Source: a bacterium (GTDB lineage Bacteria; Bacillota; Bacilli; Lactobacillales; Streptococcaceae). From it: 64,000 bases of DNA. The notes below the pieces were generated by a model. That model searched no databases, was not told where the DNA came from, and saw nothing but the letters and a program-made list of their open reading frames with translations. Below are positions 1 to 8,348 of the stretch, one piece after another (position 1 is the stretch's first letter; the number at the start of each line of letters is the position of its first letter). The stretch is from the NCBI GenBank assembly GCA_905221325.1, contig CAJNCS010000001.1, positions 186,001 through 250,000 on the forward strand. The letters are read 5' to 3'. The position numbers and the translations under genes were made by a program.

Positions 1-2183
1 AGATATTTTTCAAGTTCTTTTGACAAGCCTAAGAGTTGAACCAGTTCTTCTCGGTCATTTTTTGCTTGCTTGAGGAGAATCATAAACTCACTATTTGCAA
101 TAATCCGTCTACCATTTGGATCTAACAATAAGGTTTCGACGTTTTGAGTTATTCCAGTCGGACTGGCTCCATATTTTCTGACACGACTCCACAATTTAAA
201 GAAGAAATCACTGGCATATTTATCTAATAAGAGAAGCTGCATTTCATCAAAATAAATCCAGGTCTTCTTCCCTAATTTTTGGTTCCGAACAACACGATTC
301 CATATCTGATCAAACACTACCATAAGAGCGATTTGTTTCAGCTCATCTCCTAACTTCTTAACGTTATAAATCAAGAAATTAGATCCTGTCTGAATATTGG
401 TCTTATGAGAAAAAATATCAAGAGAACCTTCGACATACAGTTCCATATCAAGTGCCAAATTCTGCGCTTCTTCTTCTGGCTGTTGACTCAAGACAAAAAC
501 CCATTCTTCCAAAGAAGGCTCTTTAAATGACTGATAAGTGAGTCTGGTAACTCGGTCGATAATCGATTTTTCTCTCCCATCCATTTTCCTATCCAATAAT
601 TTGCCGATAAAGGATAAAAGAAATTCTGATTTTACCTTTACAGGATCTTCATCCATATTTTCCTCAGACAAGTCAAGGACATTGAGATAAGTTTGGGAAT
701 CGGGAGCAATATCAATCATTTCTCCCCCAAAAGCTCGTCCAATGACACTGTATTCTGCTTCTGGATCCACGATGATAATTTCAGTATTTTCACCAGATTC
801 CTTGATTTTGGTCGTGATAATTTCATGCTTGGTTGCCATCCCTTTCCCAGCTCCAGATGTTCCTAAAATCAGACCAGACGGTGTATTTAATAGGCTGCGA
901 TCAATGGTAATAATATTGCTTGAGATTTGATTGATACCGTAATATTTCCCACTACGGTCTTGTAAATCTACTGAAGTCCATGGAGAGTTCACTGCTACAT
1001 TAGATGTTAATAAACTACGTGATACTCCCTCTAAAAAATCACAACCAAATGGCAGCAAACTATTAAAAGCTGCTTCTTGCATATATGGAAGTTTATCAAT
1101 CATTAGGTCATTTGAGCCGGCCACTTGTTGGATCGTGTCTAGGGCTTGTTTGAGTTCTTCTTCATCCTGACCAAAGACACCAATTAAGAAGACTGTTTGA
1201 AACAGTTTATCTCCTGTCTCGGTCATGGTTTTTAAGAGTTCTTCAGCCTCATCAATATTGCTTTCTAAAACATGGCCTACTTTTTCCAAATAGATACCTG
1301 TACGAGCTAGTTTTTGTTGTTCTCCTATCTTTTGGGATTCCATCAAGGTTTTCTTCGTTCGTAGTTTCTTCATGGCATCTGCCTTGGTCGAACTTTGTGC
1401 ATGGAGGCTCACAATCAATTCCAAATCTCCTTGCATGAGGTCTCTGATAAACTGATCTCCTAATTCCATACCGTAGTCTCTGACATAGACAATCTGCAAT
1501 AAGCGGTCATTGATTTGTAGGTAATTCTTGTTTTTAAAATCCAAGAGGTTAGGAGCTATAAAGTGACGAGTTGTCTGACCCGATCTCGTTAAATCACGGT
1601 AAGAAAACGGAAGATGGTGTTCTCCTCTTAGCATATCTGCCAACAAGTTCACACGGTTTTCTCCAACCAAGGATTCAAAGCGAGCATCAATTTCTGAGAA
1701 ACCACTCTTGAAATATTCTCCTATTTGGGACAGGGAACGATAGGCTTGTTTGGGATTAGAATCCTTTCTACCAAAGGTAATCAGTTTCACAGCTGAAAAG
1801 TTATTTTCACCACTGTCTAAATTCTGATTCATCATCCGATTCAATTCTTTACGATAGGTATCGTATCCATCTTCTTTTTCCTCATACAGAACACTCTGTC
1901 TAAACTTTTCTAAATTCAATCTTTTATTAAAGATGGTCAATTGGAAGTTGGTTTGGTCATCTAAAGAGTTAATCAAATCAGAATACTTCTCAATGATTGC
2001 GCCCTTATCTTCTAAACCAACAGTTTGGTAATTGACGTCCCCAAGTAAGTAGCTTTGTGAGAAATAATCTTCTTTTACCTGCATTAGACCATTTTGGTAC
2101 AGGGCTTGATAGGCAAGGCTATTCGCTGTAGAGGGTAACACTTCCTCTTTTTTTCCTTTAACTTCTTCCTTTTTATTAGTCAT
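1..2183 (-). CDS. virB4: VirB4-type conjugation ATPase (3' end cut by window)
   Basis: Translating minus from the ATG at 2181-2183 gives an uninterrupted frame of 727 codons that runs off the left edge. A Walker A motif (GTSGAGKG) lies near residue 450, followed by a Walker B-type IIIVDPEAEY and, near the end, the conserved YFDEMQLLL segment. This is the layout of VirB4/TrbE ATPases, which power assembly of the type IV secretion channel at the inner face of the membrane. The start overlaps the stop of the PrgI gene by 8 bases (ATGACTAA), so translation is probably coupled. Family members in Gram-positive elements are usually somewhat longer, consistent with only a short C-terminal piece missing. 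Confidence 0.93.
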   Translation of the reverse strand, partial: MTNKKEEVKGKKEEVLPSTANSLAYQALYQNGLMQVKEDYFSQSYLLGDVNYQTVGLEDKGAIIEKYSDLINSLDDQTNFQLTIFNKRLNLEKFRQSVLYEEKEDGYDTYRKELNRMMNQNLDSGENNFSAVKLITFGRKDSNPKQAYRSLSQIGEYFKSGFSEIDARFESLVGENRVNLLADMLRGEHHLPFSYRDLTRSGQTTRHFIAPNLLDFKNKNYLQINDRLLQIVYVRDYGMELGDQFIRDLMQGDLELIVSLHAQSSTKADAMKKLRTKKTLMESQKIGEQQKLARTGIYLEKVGHVLESNIDEAEELLKTMTETGDKLFQTVFLIGVFGQDEEELKQALDTIQQVAGSNDLMIDKLPYMQEAAFNSLLPFGCDFLEGVSRSLLTSNVAVNSPWTSVDLQDRSGKYYGINQISSNIITIDRSLLNTPSGLILGTSGAGKGMATKHEIITTKIKESGENTEIIIVDPEAEYSVIGRAFGGEMIDIAPDSQTYLNVLDLSEENMDEDPVKVKSEFLLSFIGKLLDRKMDGREKSIIDRVTRLTYQSFKEPSLEEWVFVLSQQPEEEAQNLALDMELYVEGSLDIFSHKTNIQTGSNFLIYNVKKLGDELKQIALMVVFDQIWNRVVRNQKLGKKTWIYFDEMQLLLLDKYASDFFFKLWSRVRKYGASPTGITQNVETLLLDPNGRRIIANSEFMILLKQAKNDREELVQLLGLSKELEKY

Positions 2184-2535
2184 TGAAGTTTTTTGTTTCT
2201 TTAATGTATTTGATTTTCTTTTCATGTTCAGGTCCTTTCTTTCCTGTAATTGTGCGTAGGGGAACCGTTAATTCAAAATGAAGACGGTATTTCAAATAAT
2301 GTTCAAAATATAAATCATTGGGTTTATAGACTCCAAAAAGCATGAGGGGGATGGTAAAGGCAAACACAAAACCGTAAACAAACCAATCTCCAAATTGCCA
2401 GAAAAAGAGATTCAAGCCCAAAACAATAATTGTGACAATAAAGGCTGGTAAAACAAAGATGATTTGCCTTGTGGTGAAGCCTAACCAAGCCCTGTGTTGG
2501 TATTTTGAAATGTCTTTAAAGACACGTGTATTCAT
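2176..2535 (-). CDS. PrgI family conjugation membrane protein
   Basis: A 119-residue protein with two adjacent hydrophobic segments at about residues 27-75 and a basic C-terminal tail. Size, topology and position directly before virB4 fit the PrgI family (VirB3-like), which accompanies VirB4 in Gram-positive type IV secretion systems. The ribosome site AGAAAGGAAAG precedes the ATG. Its stop overlaps the virB4 start. A terminator-like hairpin separates it from the upstream virB6-like gene, so its dose relative to that gene may differ. Confidence 0.85.
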   Translation of the reverse strand: MNTRVFKDISKYQHRAWLGFTTRQIIFVLPAFIVTIIVLGLNLFFWQFGDWFVYGFVFAFTIPLMLFGVYKPNDLYFEHYLKYRLHFELTVPLRTITGKKGPEHEKKIKYIKETKNFND

Positions 2536-2548
2536 GACTTTCCTTTCT

Positions 2549-2582
2549 AAAAAGGCTAAGAAGCAATCACTTCCTAGCCTTT
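2549..2582 (-). terminator. Terminator-like hairpin inside the conjugation operon
   Basis: Read on minus, AAAGGCTAGGAAG pairs with CTTCTTAGCCTTT (one mismatch in 13) over a short loop and is followed by a run of U. It lies between the virB6-like stop and the PrgI start, where the genes otherwise look co-transcribed. Confidence 0.65.
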
Positions 2583-2588
2583 ATCTAA

Positions 2589-3443
2589 TTACATACCTAA
2601 GATTGAGCGAGCCGTACGTTGAGAACCAACGAGGGCAATAATCAGTAAGATAGCTTGTATTAAACTACCAAACATAATCGCAAGTGATTGCAAGACTCCT
2701 GCACCATTTGAAACAGCTATTTTCCCAGCAGATTCAAACAAAGGAACAAGAGAAACAATCAGAAAAATAAGAACCCCTTGTACCGCATAGACCATAATAT
2801 TTTTTAAATAGCCAATACCAATAGACTTCCACTCATCACTTAAAAATGTTGGAATCGTAAGAGGGGCAAACGGGATCATAAGGTAAAGTTGAATAAATCG
2901 AATGGATACTAAAAGATTGACCATGGCTGCACTTACTATCCGAACTAGCCAGATAAGGAGGGCGAAAAAGCCTACAATCATCCGGCCAATAAAGCCTGAA
3001 CCTTTTAATCCAGAGATGGTATCATACTTTGCCCCACCGTGAGCCACAATCGAAGCCACTTGTTCAATGGCATGACTCGCAATCCCGATGATGGCTTCTA
3101 CAATGACGGTAGTGTTGGTAATTACAACTGCGACCATAATATAACTAATCAACATCGGGGCTAATGCTTCAAAGGTCATCGCTCCACCAGAGTTAGCAAT
3201 TTTCTTTGCCATCTTCGAAAACTCTAAGATGAGAACAACTGATAAAATCGCCACTCCAAGAGGCTGCATGACACTTTTAGTAATACTAGACATATAAGTC
3301 CAAACTGTTGGATTGTAGCTAGATAGAGATTTAATCAGATCTACAGTAGATTGTAAATCCACATTAAATCCTTCAAATAAATTTTCAGCTGATATTTTTT
3401 CAGATGCAAGGTAAACAAAGGGTGAGACTAAACTAAGATTCAT
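2589..3443 (-). CDS. VirB6/TrbL-like conjugation channel protein
   Basis: A 284-residue polytopic protein with about six hydrophobic segments between residues 55 and 280. No catalytic motif is visible. Its place between the Maff2 gene and PrgI-VirB4 and its topology fit the VirB6/TrbL-type inner-membrane channel component of Gram-positive conjugation systems. It begins 16 bases after the Maff2 gene stop. The sequence alone does not distinguish TrbL from VirB6 subfamilies; the role is inferred from context and membrane layout. Confidence 0.8.
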   Translation of the reverse strand: MNLSLVSPFVYLASEKISAENLFEGFNVDLQSTVDLIKSLSSYNPTVWTYMSSITKSVMQPLGVAILSVVLILEFSKMAKKIANSGGAMTFEALAPMLISYIMVAVVITNTTVIVEAIIGIASHAIEQVASIVAHGGAKYDTISGLKGSGFIGRMIVGFFALLIWLVRIVSAAMVNLLVSIRFIQLYLMIPFAPLTIPTFLSDEWKSIGIGYLKNIMVYAVQGVLIFLIVSLVPLFESAGKIAVSNGAGVLQSLAIMFGSLIQAILLIIALVGSQRTARSILGM

Positions 3444-3459
3444 GTCATTGTTTATCCTC

Positions 3460-3702
3460 CTAAATTGAAATCTGGGTTACAAAGGCTCCAGCAGCCCCGA
3501 CCATAACACCACCGACAATTTCCAGAATGGCATTCCGAACACCTGGTCCACCATCTTTAATATTGGTTGCAAGGTTGACAATCCCCACAACAACGAGAAA
3601 GGCACCAACTGCAATCAATCCCTTCTGTAACAAAGACATAGCTTGTGCAAACATAGCACTTGCGTCTACTCCATAAACAAAACCTTTAAAATGCGTAATC
3701 AT
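3460..3702 (-). CDS. Maff2 family small membrane protein
   Basis: 80 residues with two hydrophobic helices at about 26-46 and 59-80, separated by a short polar loop containing KDGGPGVRNAI. This is the Maff2 family pattern found in Gram-positive conjugative elements. The two-helix layout resembles VirB2-type pilin subunits, so a role as a channel or pilus subunit is possible, but that is inference. It is flanked by virD4 upstream and the virB6-like gene downstream. Confidence 0.82.
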   Translation of the reverse strand: MITHFKGFVYGVDASAMFAQAMSLLQKGLIAVGAFLVVVGIVNLATNIKDGGPGVRNAILEIVGGVMVGAAGAFVTQISI

Positions 3703-3722
3703 CTATTTCCTCTTTTCTATTT

Positions 3723-5603
3723 TTATTTTAAACTAGATTCAAAAGTTAAATCACGAATTCTGAGGCCTTCAAGATGGTTTTCTTGACTTTGATTCAAAGG
3801 ATTGATTTGATAGCTCCACCACCGTTCATCGGTTTCTTGATTGGCTAGGTATTTCCAGTTTGGATGCTTGGTTGAATTGTATTTTTTGCTTTTAAAGACA
3901 GGCATATTAGCAATTCGAACCAGGCATTCATGCCGTTTCATATTTCCGACTTCATCAGGTGTCATTAAATCACGAGCAATCTTTTGATGAGAAAGGGATC
4001 CTGAACCTGTCTGGCCAAAGGAACGACTAGTATTTCGAACATCAATGGTTTGTTTACCGAGTAATCCACTCATAAATTTAAAGGTATCTTCATCATTACC
4101 ACCTAAGTAGACTAAGCTATCACAGTTCCCAAGAATGGTTTTCCAAGCTTCTTTTTCTTTATAGAGCCCTTGAAGTTGGGCAATATTTTGTAGAATAGGA
4201 ACGAGACTCATGTTTCGAGAACGGACTGTTGAGGTTTGTTCAGCAAAATCTGGGATTTCTCCGATATTTGCGAATTCATCTAAGTAGACTCTCACATGAA
4301 GAGGTAATTGACCCTTAAAATCAATATCTGCTTGTCTTGTTAGGGTTTGAAATACGGTTGAAAAAAAGAGGGCTGAAAGAAAGCGAAAGGTACTATCGTT
4401 ATCTGGGATAACTAAGTAAACCATTGATTTTTCCTGGCCCCATGTCTTCATATCAAGGGTATCTCTTTTGGTCAAATCCATGACACTTTGAATATTGAAG
4501 AGGGCAAATTTAGCAGTGGTTACAGCTATAACAGAATCCAGAGTTTTATCCTTATAATTTTGAAAATCTGCCCAATTTCGCATGGTAAAATTTTCAGTTC
4601 CATACTTTTTAGCATAATTTTCAAATAGAATTTCTAAGACACTTTTTTCTTGGTTTTCACCCTTGGATAAGTGTTTAATGAGTTTTGAGATTTCAGCAAA
4701 ACTTGGATAACGCCCTCGTTTTTTTCGCTCTTCCACTTCTTTTTTTTGACGTTTCAACAAGTTTTGGTATTCCTTTTGACTTAAACGACTTTCTTCAATG
4801 AGCTGTTCTCTTGTTTTGGGTGGATTATAGAAATCGACCAAGTAGGAGGCTAAAGCTCGTACCAAAGTCATAGAAGCTTCATCCCAAAATGGATCACTAC
4901 GGGAGCCAGAGCCTTTGGTGTTATTAAAATAAACCGTCAGCATGCGATTCAAATCATTTTCTGTCTCTATATAGCGAAAAGGATTGAAGCCATCTGAGTT
5001 CTTCATATTGACTAAATCTAACACCTTTACTTGATAGCCATGTTCTAAAAAGAGTTTGCCTGTTTTTTCTGCCAAGTGATCTTTAGGATCCACTACAATA
5101 TTAGAACTATTCATTTGAATCAGATTGGGTTTCACAAAGCGAAATGTCTTCCCACTTCCTGAACCTCCAATCACCGCAATATTTTTATTTCTATCATATT
5201 GTGGTGGTTTTTTATCTAATAATGTCAAACGAACATCTTGTGCTAAAATCGTATCATGAGAAAATTCCTTACCGTAAAAAAACTTCTTTTCTTTTAGAGT
5301 TCCAAAACGGGCGCTCCCGTATTCTACTCCTTCTCGGTATTGTTTTTTGCCAGTCTCTAAATAGAGATAAACCAGCAACATCATCACAAATCCTAGTAGA
5401 AAAAAAGCACTTGATTTTCCAGTAAAGGAAACATTCCATGGCGACTGAAGAACTTCATCTTGACCATCCATCAGAAGATGGGTCCATTTATCTAAGCTAT
5501 TTCCAGTATAGGAATCATACAAAAGCGTCAAACGATGAAAAAGATAGCCTAGTAAGATGCCTAACAGTGAGAATAGTAGGAATTTCTTTCCACTGTACAT
5601 CAT
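3723..5603 (-). CDS. virD4: VirD4-type coupling ATPase
   Basis: 626 residues. Two N-terminal hydrophobic segments (about 7-27 and 63-83) anchor the protein; a Walker A motif IGGSGSGKT lies near residue 145 and a Walker B-type VYLDEFANIGEIPDF near 430. These are the hallmarks of VirD4/TraG coupling proteins, which bring the relaxase-DNA complex to the secretion channel. A charged, Lys/Glu-rich stretch at about 265-310 lies between the ATPase motifs. The start overlaps the stop of the PcfB-like gene by 4 bases, suggesting translational coupling with its probable accessory factor. Confidence 0.95.
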   Translation of the reverse strand: MMYSGKKFLLFSLLGILLGYLFHRLTLLYDSYTGNSLDKWTHLLMDGQDEVLQSPWNVSFTGKSSAFFLLGFVMMLLVYLYLETGKKQYREGVEYGSARFGTLKEKKFFYGKEFSHDTILAQDVRLTLLDKKPPQYDRNKNIAVIGGSGSGKTFRFVKPNLIQMNSSNIVVDPKDHLAEKTGKLFLEHGYQVKVLDLVNMKNSDGFNPFRYIETENDLNRMLTVYFNNTKGSGSRSDPFWDEASMTLVRALASYLVDFYNPPKTREQLIEESRLSQKEYQNLLKRQKKEVEERKKRGRYPSFAEISKLIKHLSKGENQEKSVLEILFENYAKKYGTENFTMRNWADFQNYKDKTLDSVIAVTTAKFALFNIQSVMDLTKRDTLDMKTWGQEKSMVYLVIPDNDSTFRFLSALFFSTVFQTLTRQADIDFKGQLPLHVRVYLDEFANIGEIPDFAEQTSTVRSRNMSLVPILQNIAQLQGLYKEKEAWKTILGNCDSLVYLGGNDEDTFKFMSGLLGKQTIDVRNTSRSFGQTGSGSLSHQKIARDLMTPDEVGNMKRHECLVRIANMPVFKSKKYNSTKHPNWKYLANQETDERWWSYQINPLNQSQENHLEGLRIRDLTFESSLK

Positions 5604-6088
5604 CTCACCATCTCTTTCTGTTTGACGGCTCCTTCTTTTGCAAAGGTAATTTGGGATTTAGCCTCATCAATTGCATCGTCTAATGACTTATCCATGGTAA
5701 AATCAGCTAATTTCTCCGGATCATTAACCATTTTTTCTAACAGATGGTCTAAATGATTGTCTAGAATCGAACGGTCTTTCGTGTAGAAATGTAGAGAATC
5801 CCCTTGCCAAGCGATGGCCAAAGGAATCTCTTCTTTTTCTAAAAAAGCTTTAAATTTCTCTATATCAATTGGTTTATCTAAAAAATCTTTTTTCAGATTA
5901 ATCGTATCAATCGAATAAGGAGATTGTAGCAATTCTTCTAATTTCTGTACTCCTATCTTATAGGCGGAATCCTGTGCTAAAGCCTGACGTCTAGACCATT
6001 CTAGAATCTTTAAGAGACTTCTTACAGTAAATAACAGACTACGCTCTGCATATTGAACTGCCATTCGTTCCTGTTGTTCAGAGGACAT
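5600..6088 (-). CDS. PcfB-like (DUF3801-type) conjugation accessory protein
   Basis: 162 residues, soluble and highly charged, with no membrane segment. Position immediately before virD4, with a 4-base overlap, and the general make-up (an N-terminal helical part, then an alpha/beta part with YFL-type hydrophobic strands around 85-125) fit PcfB/DUF3801 proteins, which act with the relaxase and coupling protein at the relaxosome. I base this on context more than on a distinctive motif. The start overlaps the upstream 99-residue gene by 11 bases. Confidence 0.6.
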   Translation of the reverse strand: MSSEQQERMAVQYAERSLLFTVRSLLKILEWSRRQALAQDSAYKIGVQKLEELLQSPYSIDTINLKKDFLDKPIDIEKFKAFLEKEEIPLAIAWQGDSLHFYTKDRSILDNHLDHLLEKMVNDPEKLADFTMDKSLDDAIDEAKSQITFAKEGAVKQKEMVR

Positions 6089-6377
6089 CTGACGCCTCCT
6101 TCTTCACAAATAGCAGTTTTCCTTCTTTATAGCGATAAGCTATCAATTTCTGATGTTGCTTGATTGACTTGACAACCTGCAGTAGATCTCTCGAATAAGG
6201 TTCTCGAAGAGTGACTTCTACTGCTTTCCCATCAAAGATACCAACACGTTTAAATTCAATGTAGTCTTTTTTGAGATGTCCTAAGCCCATACCAAAGGGA
6301 AAGTGATGAATCAATTGGATGGTACAACCACCTTTATTTCCCATTTGTTTCAAATCATACAAGTTTACTACCTTCAT
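6078..6377 (-). CDS. Unknown protein heading the conjugation operon
   Basis: 99 residues, soluble, rich in Lys, Gly and aromatic residues, with no motif I recognise. It is the first gene of the run that continues into the PcfB-like gene and virD4, and starts after a clear AAGGAG site. The 312 bases upstream hold a structured leader, so its translation may be the point where expression of the transfer operon is set. Function unknown. Confidence 0.7.
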   Translation of the reverse strand: MKVVNLYDLKQMGNKGGCTIQLIHHFPFGMGLGHLKKDYIEFKRVGIFDGKAVEVTLREPYSRDLLQVVKSIKQHQKLIAYRYKEGKLLFVKKEASDVL

Positions 6378-6689
6378 GATTAACTCCTTTATCTAGTTTG
6401 TCGCATCGTTTGAGTCTGGTAACGATAAACTCCGTGTCTGTTAGAAAATTCTCACACACGTCTTGTGCCAGTTGCCCTTCACAGGAAAATACTCTCAGTC
6501 CCTACTTACACAGGCACGCTAATCAAGACGGAGTGGATTCAATTTTCAAAGAACAGGTAGCTTTATTATAGATAAGAGTAGTTGAAATTTTTATCACATT
6601 TCTAATTTTCTGTCGAGCTAAATTCATACTAAACAAAGATTTTGAAATAAAAGACTAACATTATGAAATAAAGTTAGCATTTCATTTCC
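6378..6689 (-). promoter_or_regulatory. Gene-free stretch with candidate promoter and leader of the transfer operon
   Basis: No convincing ORF. On minus, a TATAAT lies at about 6565-6570, without a good -35 box, and would start a transcript of roughly 180 bases before the 99-residue gene. Most of that transcript can fold (see the separate entry at 6429-6534). Nearer the gene, ATCGTT at 6421-6426 (read AACGAT on plus) pairs with the complementary hexamer about 10 bases away. Confidence 0.45.
6429..6534 (-). ncRNA. Candidate structured leader RNA
   Basis: On minus, ACTCCGTCT (6526-6534) pairs with AGACACGGAGT (6429-6439) with a two-base bulge, and inside it GTGCC (6513-6517) pairs with GGCAC (6465-6469). 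The enclosed part has two similar segments built around GAAAAT and TCTC. The position, about 55 bases upstream of the transfer operon's first start codon, suggests a regulatory leader. I do not recognise a known riboswitch class. Confidence 0.4.
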
Positions 6690-7277
6690 CTAAACAAGCA
6701 GCAAACTATAAACTAGTAGGTTCCACACCAAATGTAGCCCCATACTGCCCCATAAATCAGATTTATAGCGCACCATCCCTAAAAACATCCCAAGTGAAAC
6801 ATACAAACACCAAGCTAGAATGGTTCCAGGATGATGTGCTAAGGCGAACAAAACACTTGTCAAGGCAATTCTGATGTCTAATTTTCTGACCATGTTCCAT
6901 AAAATTTCTCGATACAGAAATTCTTCAATCATACTCGCATTGATTAAAAACAATAAAAATGAAAACCAAGGAACTTGATGTTGAAGGCCAATTAAGTTTG
7001 CTTGATTCGTGGTGGCTTGAGCATGGATTATGCTAAAACATAGACTTATAATCATTAGGCTAGCTAATCCAATACCAAGCCATTTCATCCTAGATTTCAT
7101 ATCGATCTTATGAGCTTGTTTACGTTGGCCATACATCCATAAAAAAGAAACGAGTGACGAACCATAGAGAATCTGTAGTATAGTTAACTCACCGATACAA
7201 AGAAATTTCAGTAAGTATAGAGATACCAATAGGACATTTACTTGTTGGAATATATAAACTGGAATTATTCTTTTCAT
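6690..7277 (-). CDS. CPBP family intramembrane metalloprotease
   Basis: 195 residues, strongly hydrophobic with about six membrane segments. The three CPBP/Abi motifs are present in order: EEFLYRE near residue 117, FALAHH near 143 and HLVWN near 182. CPBP proteases cleave within the membrane; in streptococci relatives act in bacteriocin self-immunity or protein maturation. The substrate here is unknown. It lies two bases after a small HTH-like gene, so the two are probably co-expressed. It is accessory cargo of the element rather than a known transfer gene. Confidence 0.85.
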   Translation of the reverse strand: MKRIIPVYIFQQVNVLLVSLYLLKFLCIGELTILQILYGSSLVSFLWMYGQRKQAHKIDMKSRMKWLGIGLASLMIISLCFSIIHAQATTNQANLIGLQHQVPWFSFLLFLINASMIEEFLYREILWNMVRKLDIRIALTSVLFALAHHPGTILAWCLYVSLGMFLGMVRYKSDLWGSMGLHLVWNLLVYSLLLV

Positions 7278-7279
7278 AG

Positions 7280-7513
7280 TTACCTCCGAAATAAATCTTC
7301 ATAATCTAAATCTAATACCTGTACAATCCTTTCTACCCATGGACTTTGAGGCATTCGTTGTTCCACCTTGTAGTGCCTAATCTTTTGATACAAACGATTC
7401 AATTCACTTGGATAGTGAAACTCTCCCGCAAACATTTTTCTGGTTAACTCAATCCAGCTAATATTTCTTTCAGCCAAAATAATGGACAAGTTCTCCCAAA
7501 ATCGTTCAGCCAT
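7280..7513 (-). CDS. Small HTH-like protein
   Basis: 77 residues. The N-terminal half (ENLSIILAERNISWIELTRKM) resembles the first helices of an XRE/Cro domain and the C-terminal half ends in a helix like those closing such domains (VQVLDLDYEDLF). A normal HTH would be more regular in the middle, so the DNA-binding call is tentative. A GGAG site precedes the ATG. Immediately followed by the CPBP protease gene. Confidence 0.55.
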   Translation of the reverse strand: MAERFWENLSIILAERNISWIELTRKMFAGEFHYPSELNRLYQKIRHYKVEQRMPQSPWVERIVQVLDLDYEDLFRR

Positions 7514-7525
7514 ATTGCTTCTCCT

Positions 7526-7906
7526 TTAGTTAGATAAATAATGTGTTTGTGCCATGTAAATCAATTGTTTCGTATCTCTTGGCAATAAAGCTCTAGCCTC
7601 CTCCAGATTCAGATTTGGATAAACTCGCTTATTTGAAACCGCAAGAGGAAGTCTGAGGGTTAGTTCAGGATTTTTTAATATCATTTCGATGAAATCCGTT
7701 AATCTTAGATTGTCACGGTTCTTAAATCGTAATAAATTGGGAGATAAAAATTCAAAACAATCTGAAGAATAGCTCATCATCTCAATTAATTTGTCCTTTG
7801 TCATTTCAGAAACTGAATGACAAGATACCTCAATGCCATAGTTTTGGAAGAAGTCTAAAAGAAGTTGATTTCTATGGCTATTTTTACTTAGATAGAGATC
7901 AATCAT
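7526..7906 (-). CDS. Spx/ArsC-like protein lacking the redox cysteines
   Basis: 126 residues. The C-terminal half (NPELTLRLPLAVSNKRV ... EEARALLPR) follows the Spx pattern, in which a conserved RPI-type loop, a KR and a ...LPR segment occur in this order. The N-terminus has the expected first strand and helix (LYLSKNSHRNQLLLDFF), but the CxxC of Spx/ArsC is replaced by S-K-N-S. Spx proteins bind the RNA polymerase alpha C-terminal domain; if the fold is right, this one would act without a thiol switch. The SD is inside GGGAGGTCTCCC (7907-7918), which can self-pair, and the start overlaps the upstream stop by 8 bases, pointing to coupling. Confidence 0.6.
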   Translation of the reverse strand: MIDLYLSKNSHRNQLLLDFFQNYGIEVSCHSVSEMTKDKLIEMMSYSSDCFEFLSPNLLRFKNRDNLRLTDFIEMILKNPELTLRLPLAVSNKRVYPNLNLEEARALLPRDTKQLIYMAQTHYLSN

Positions 7907-8348
7907 GGGAGACCTCCCAAATATTCGGTTCCATTTGATATTCTGATACGATTAAGGAATCTAATAAATTTGCGAAGTTAATCGGTTGCTTGTCTTCATC
8001 ATAAGCTTTTACAGTTACTTGGGTTGTAAGTATTCCCTCTTTTCCCTCGGCTCGATAGCCTTGTCCATATAAAACAAAAACAAGATTTTGATGATCATCT
8101 ACAAAGGCATCAGCTCCGTTCTTTATATCCTGACTTTCAAGGAATTCCATAACGTTTTGAAGGTAGGATTCGTAAAATAGGGGGTAGTTGTGTTTTTTAT
8201 GGTAATCATCTAAAAATGTCACTTCAAACTCACATGGATAATTGGGCATCAAAAATATTTGTTCATCTAGCTGTTTGATCTCTGCATCATGTAATTGTGT
8301 TTCTAATTCATCACAATCTAGTATTGACTCTTTATTTAAAGCTTTCAT
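7899..8348 (-). CDS. Unknown protein next to the C5 methylase
   Basis: 149 residues, acidic, soluble, no membrane segment and no motif I recognise. It overlaps the methylase gene by 17 bases upstream and the Spx-like gene by 8 bases downstream, so all three are very likely translated from one mRNA. It does not carry PD-ExK or HNH signatures that would mark it as a restriction partner of the methylase. Confidence 0.7.
   Translation of the reverse strand: MKALNKESILDCDELETQLHDAEIKQLDEQIFLMPNYPCEFEVTFLDDYHKKHNYPLFYESYLQNVMEFLESQDIKNGADAFVDDHQNLVFVLYGQGYRAEGKEGILTTQVTVKAYDEDKQPINFANLLDSLIVSEYQMEPNIWEVSHD

Noticed and set aside
1..2183. virB4 as a pseudogene
   Set aside because: The frame is open across all 727 codons; it is cut only by the window edge.
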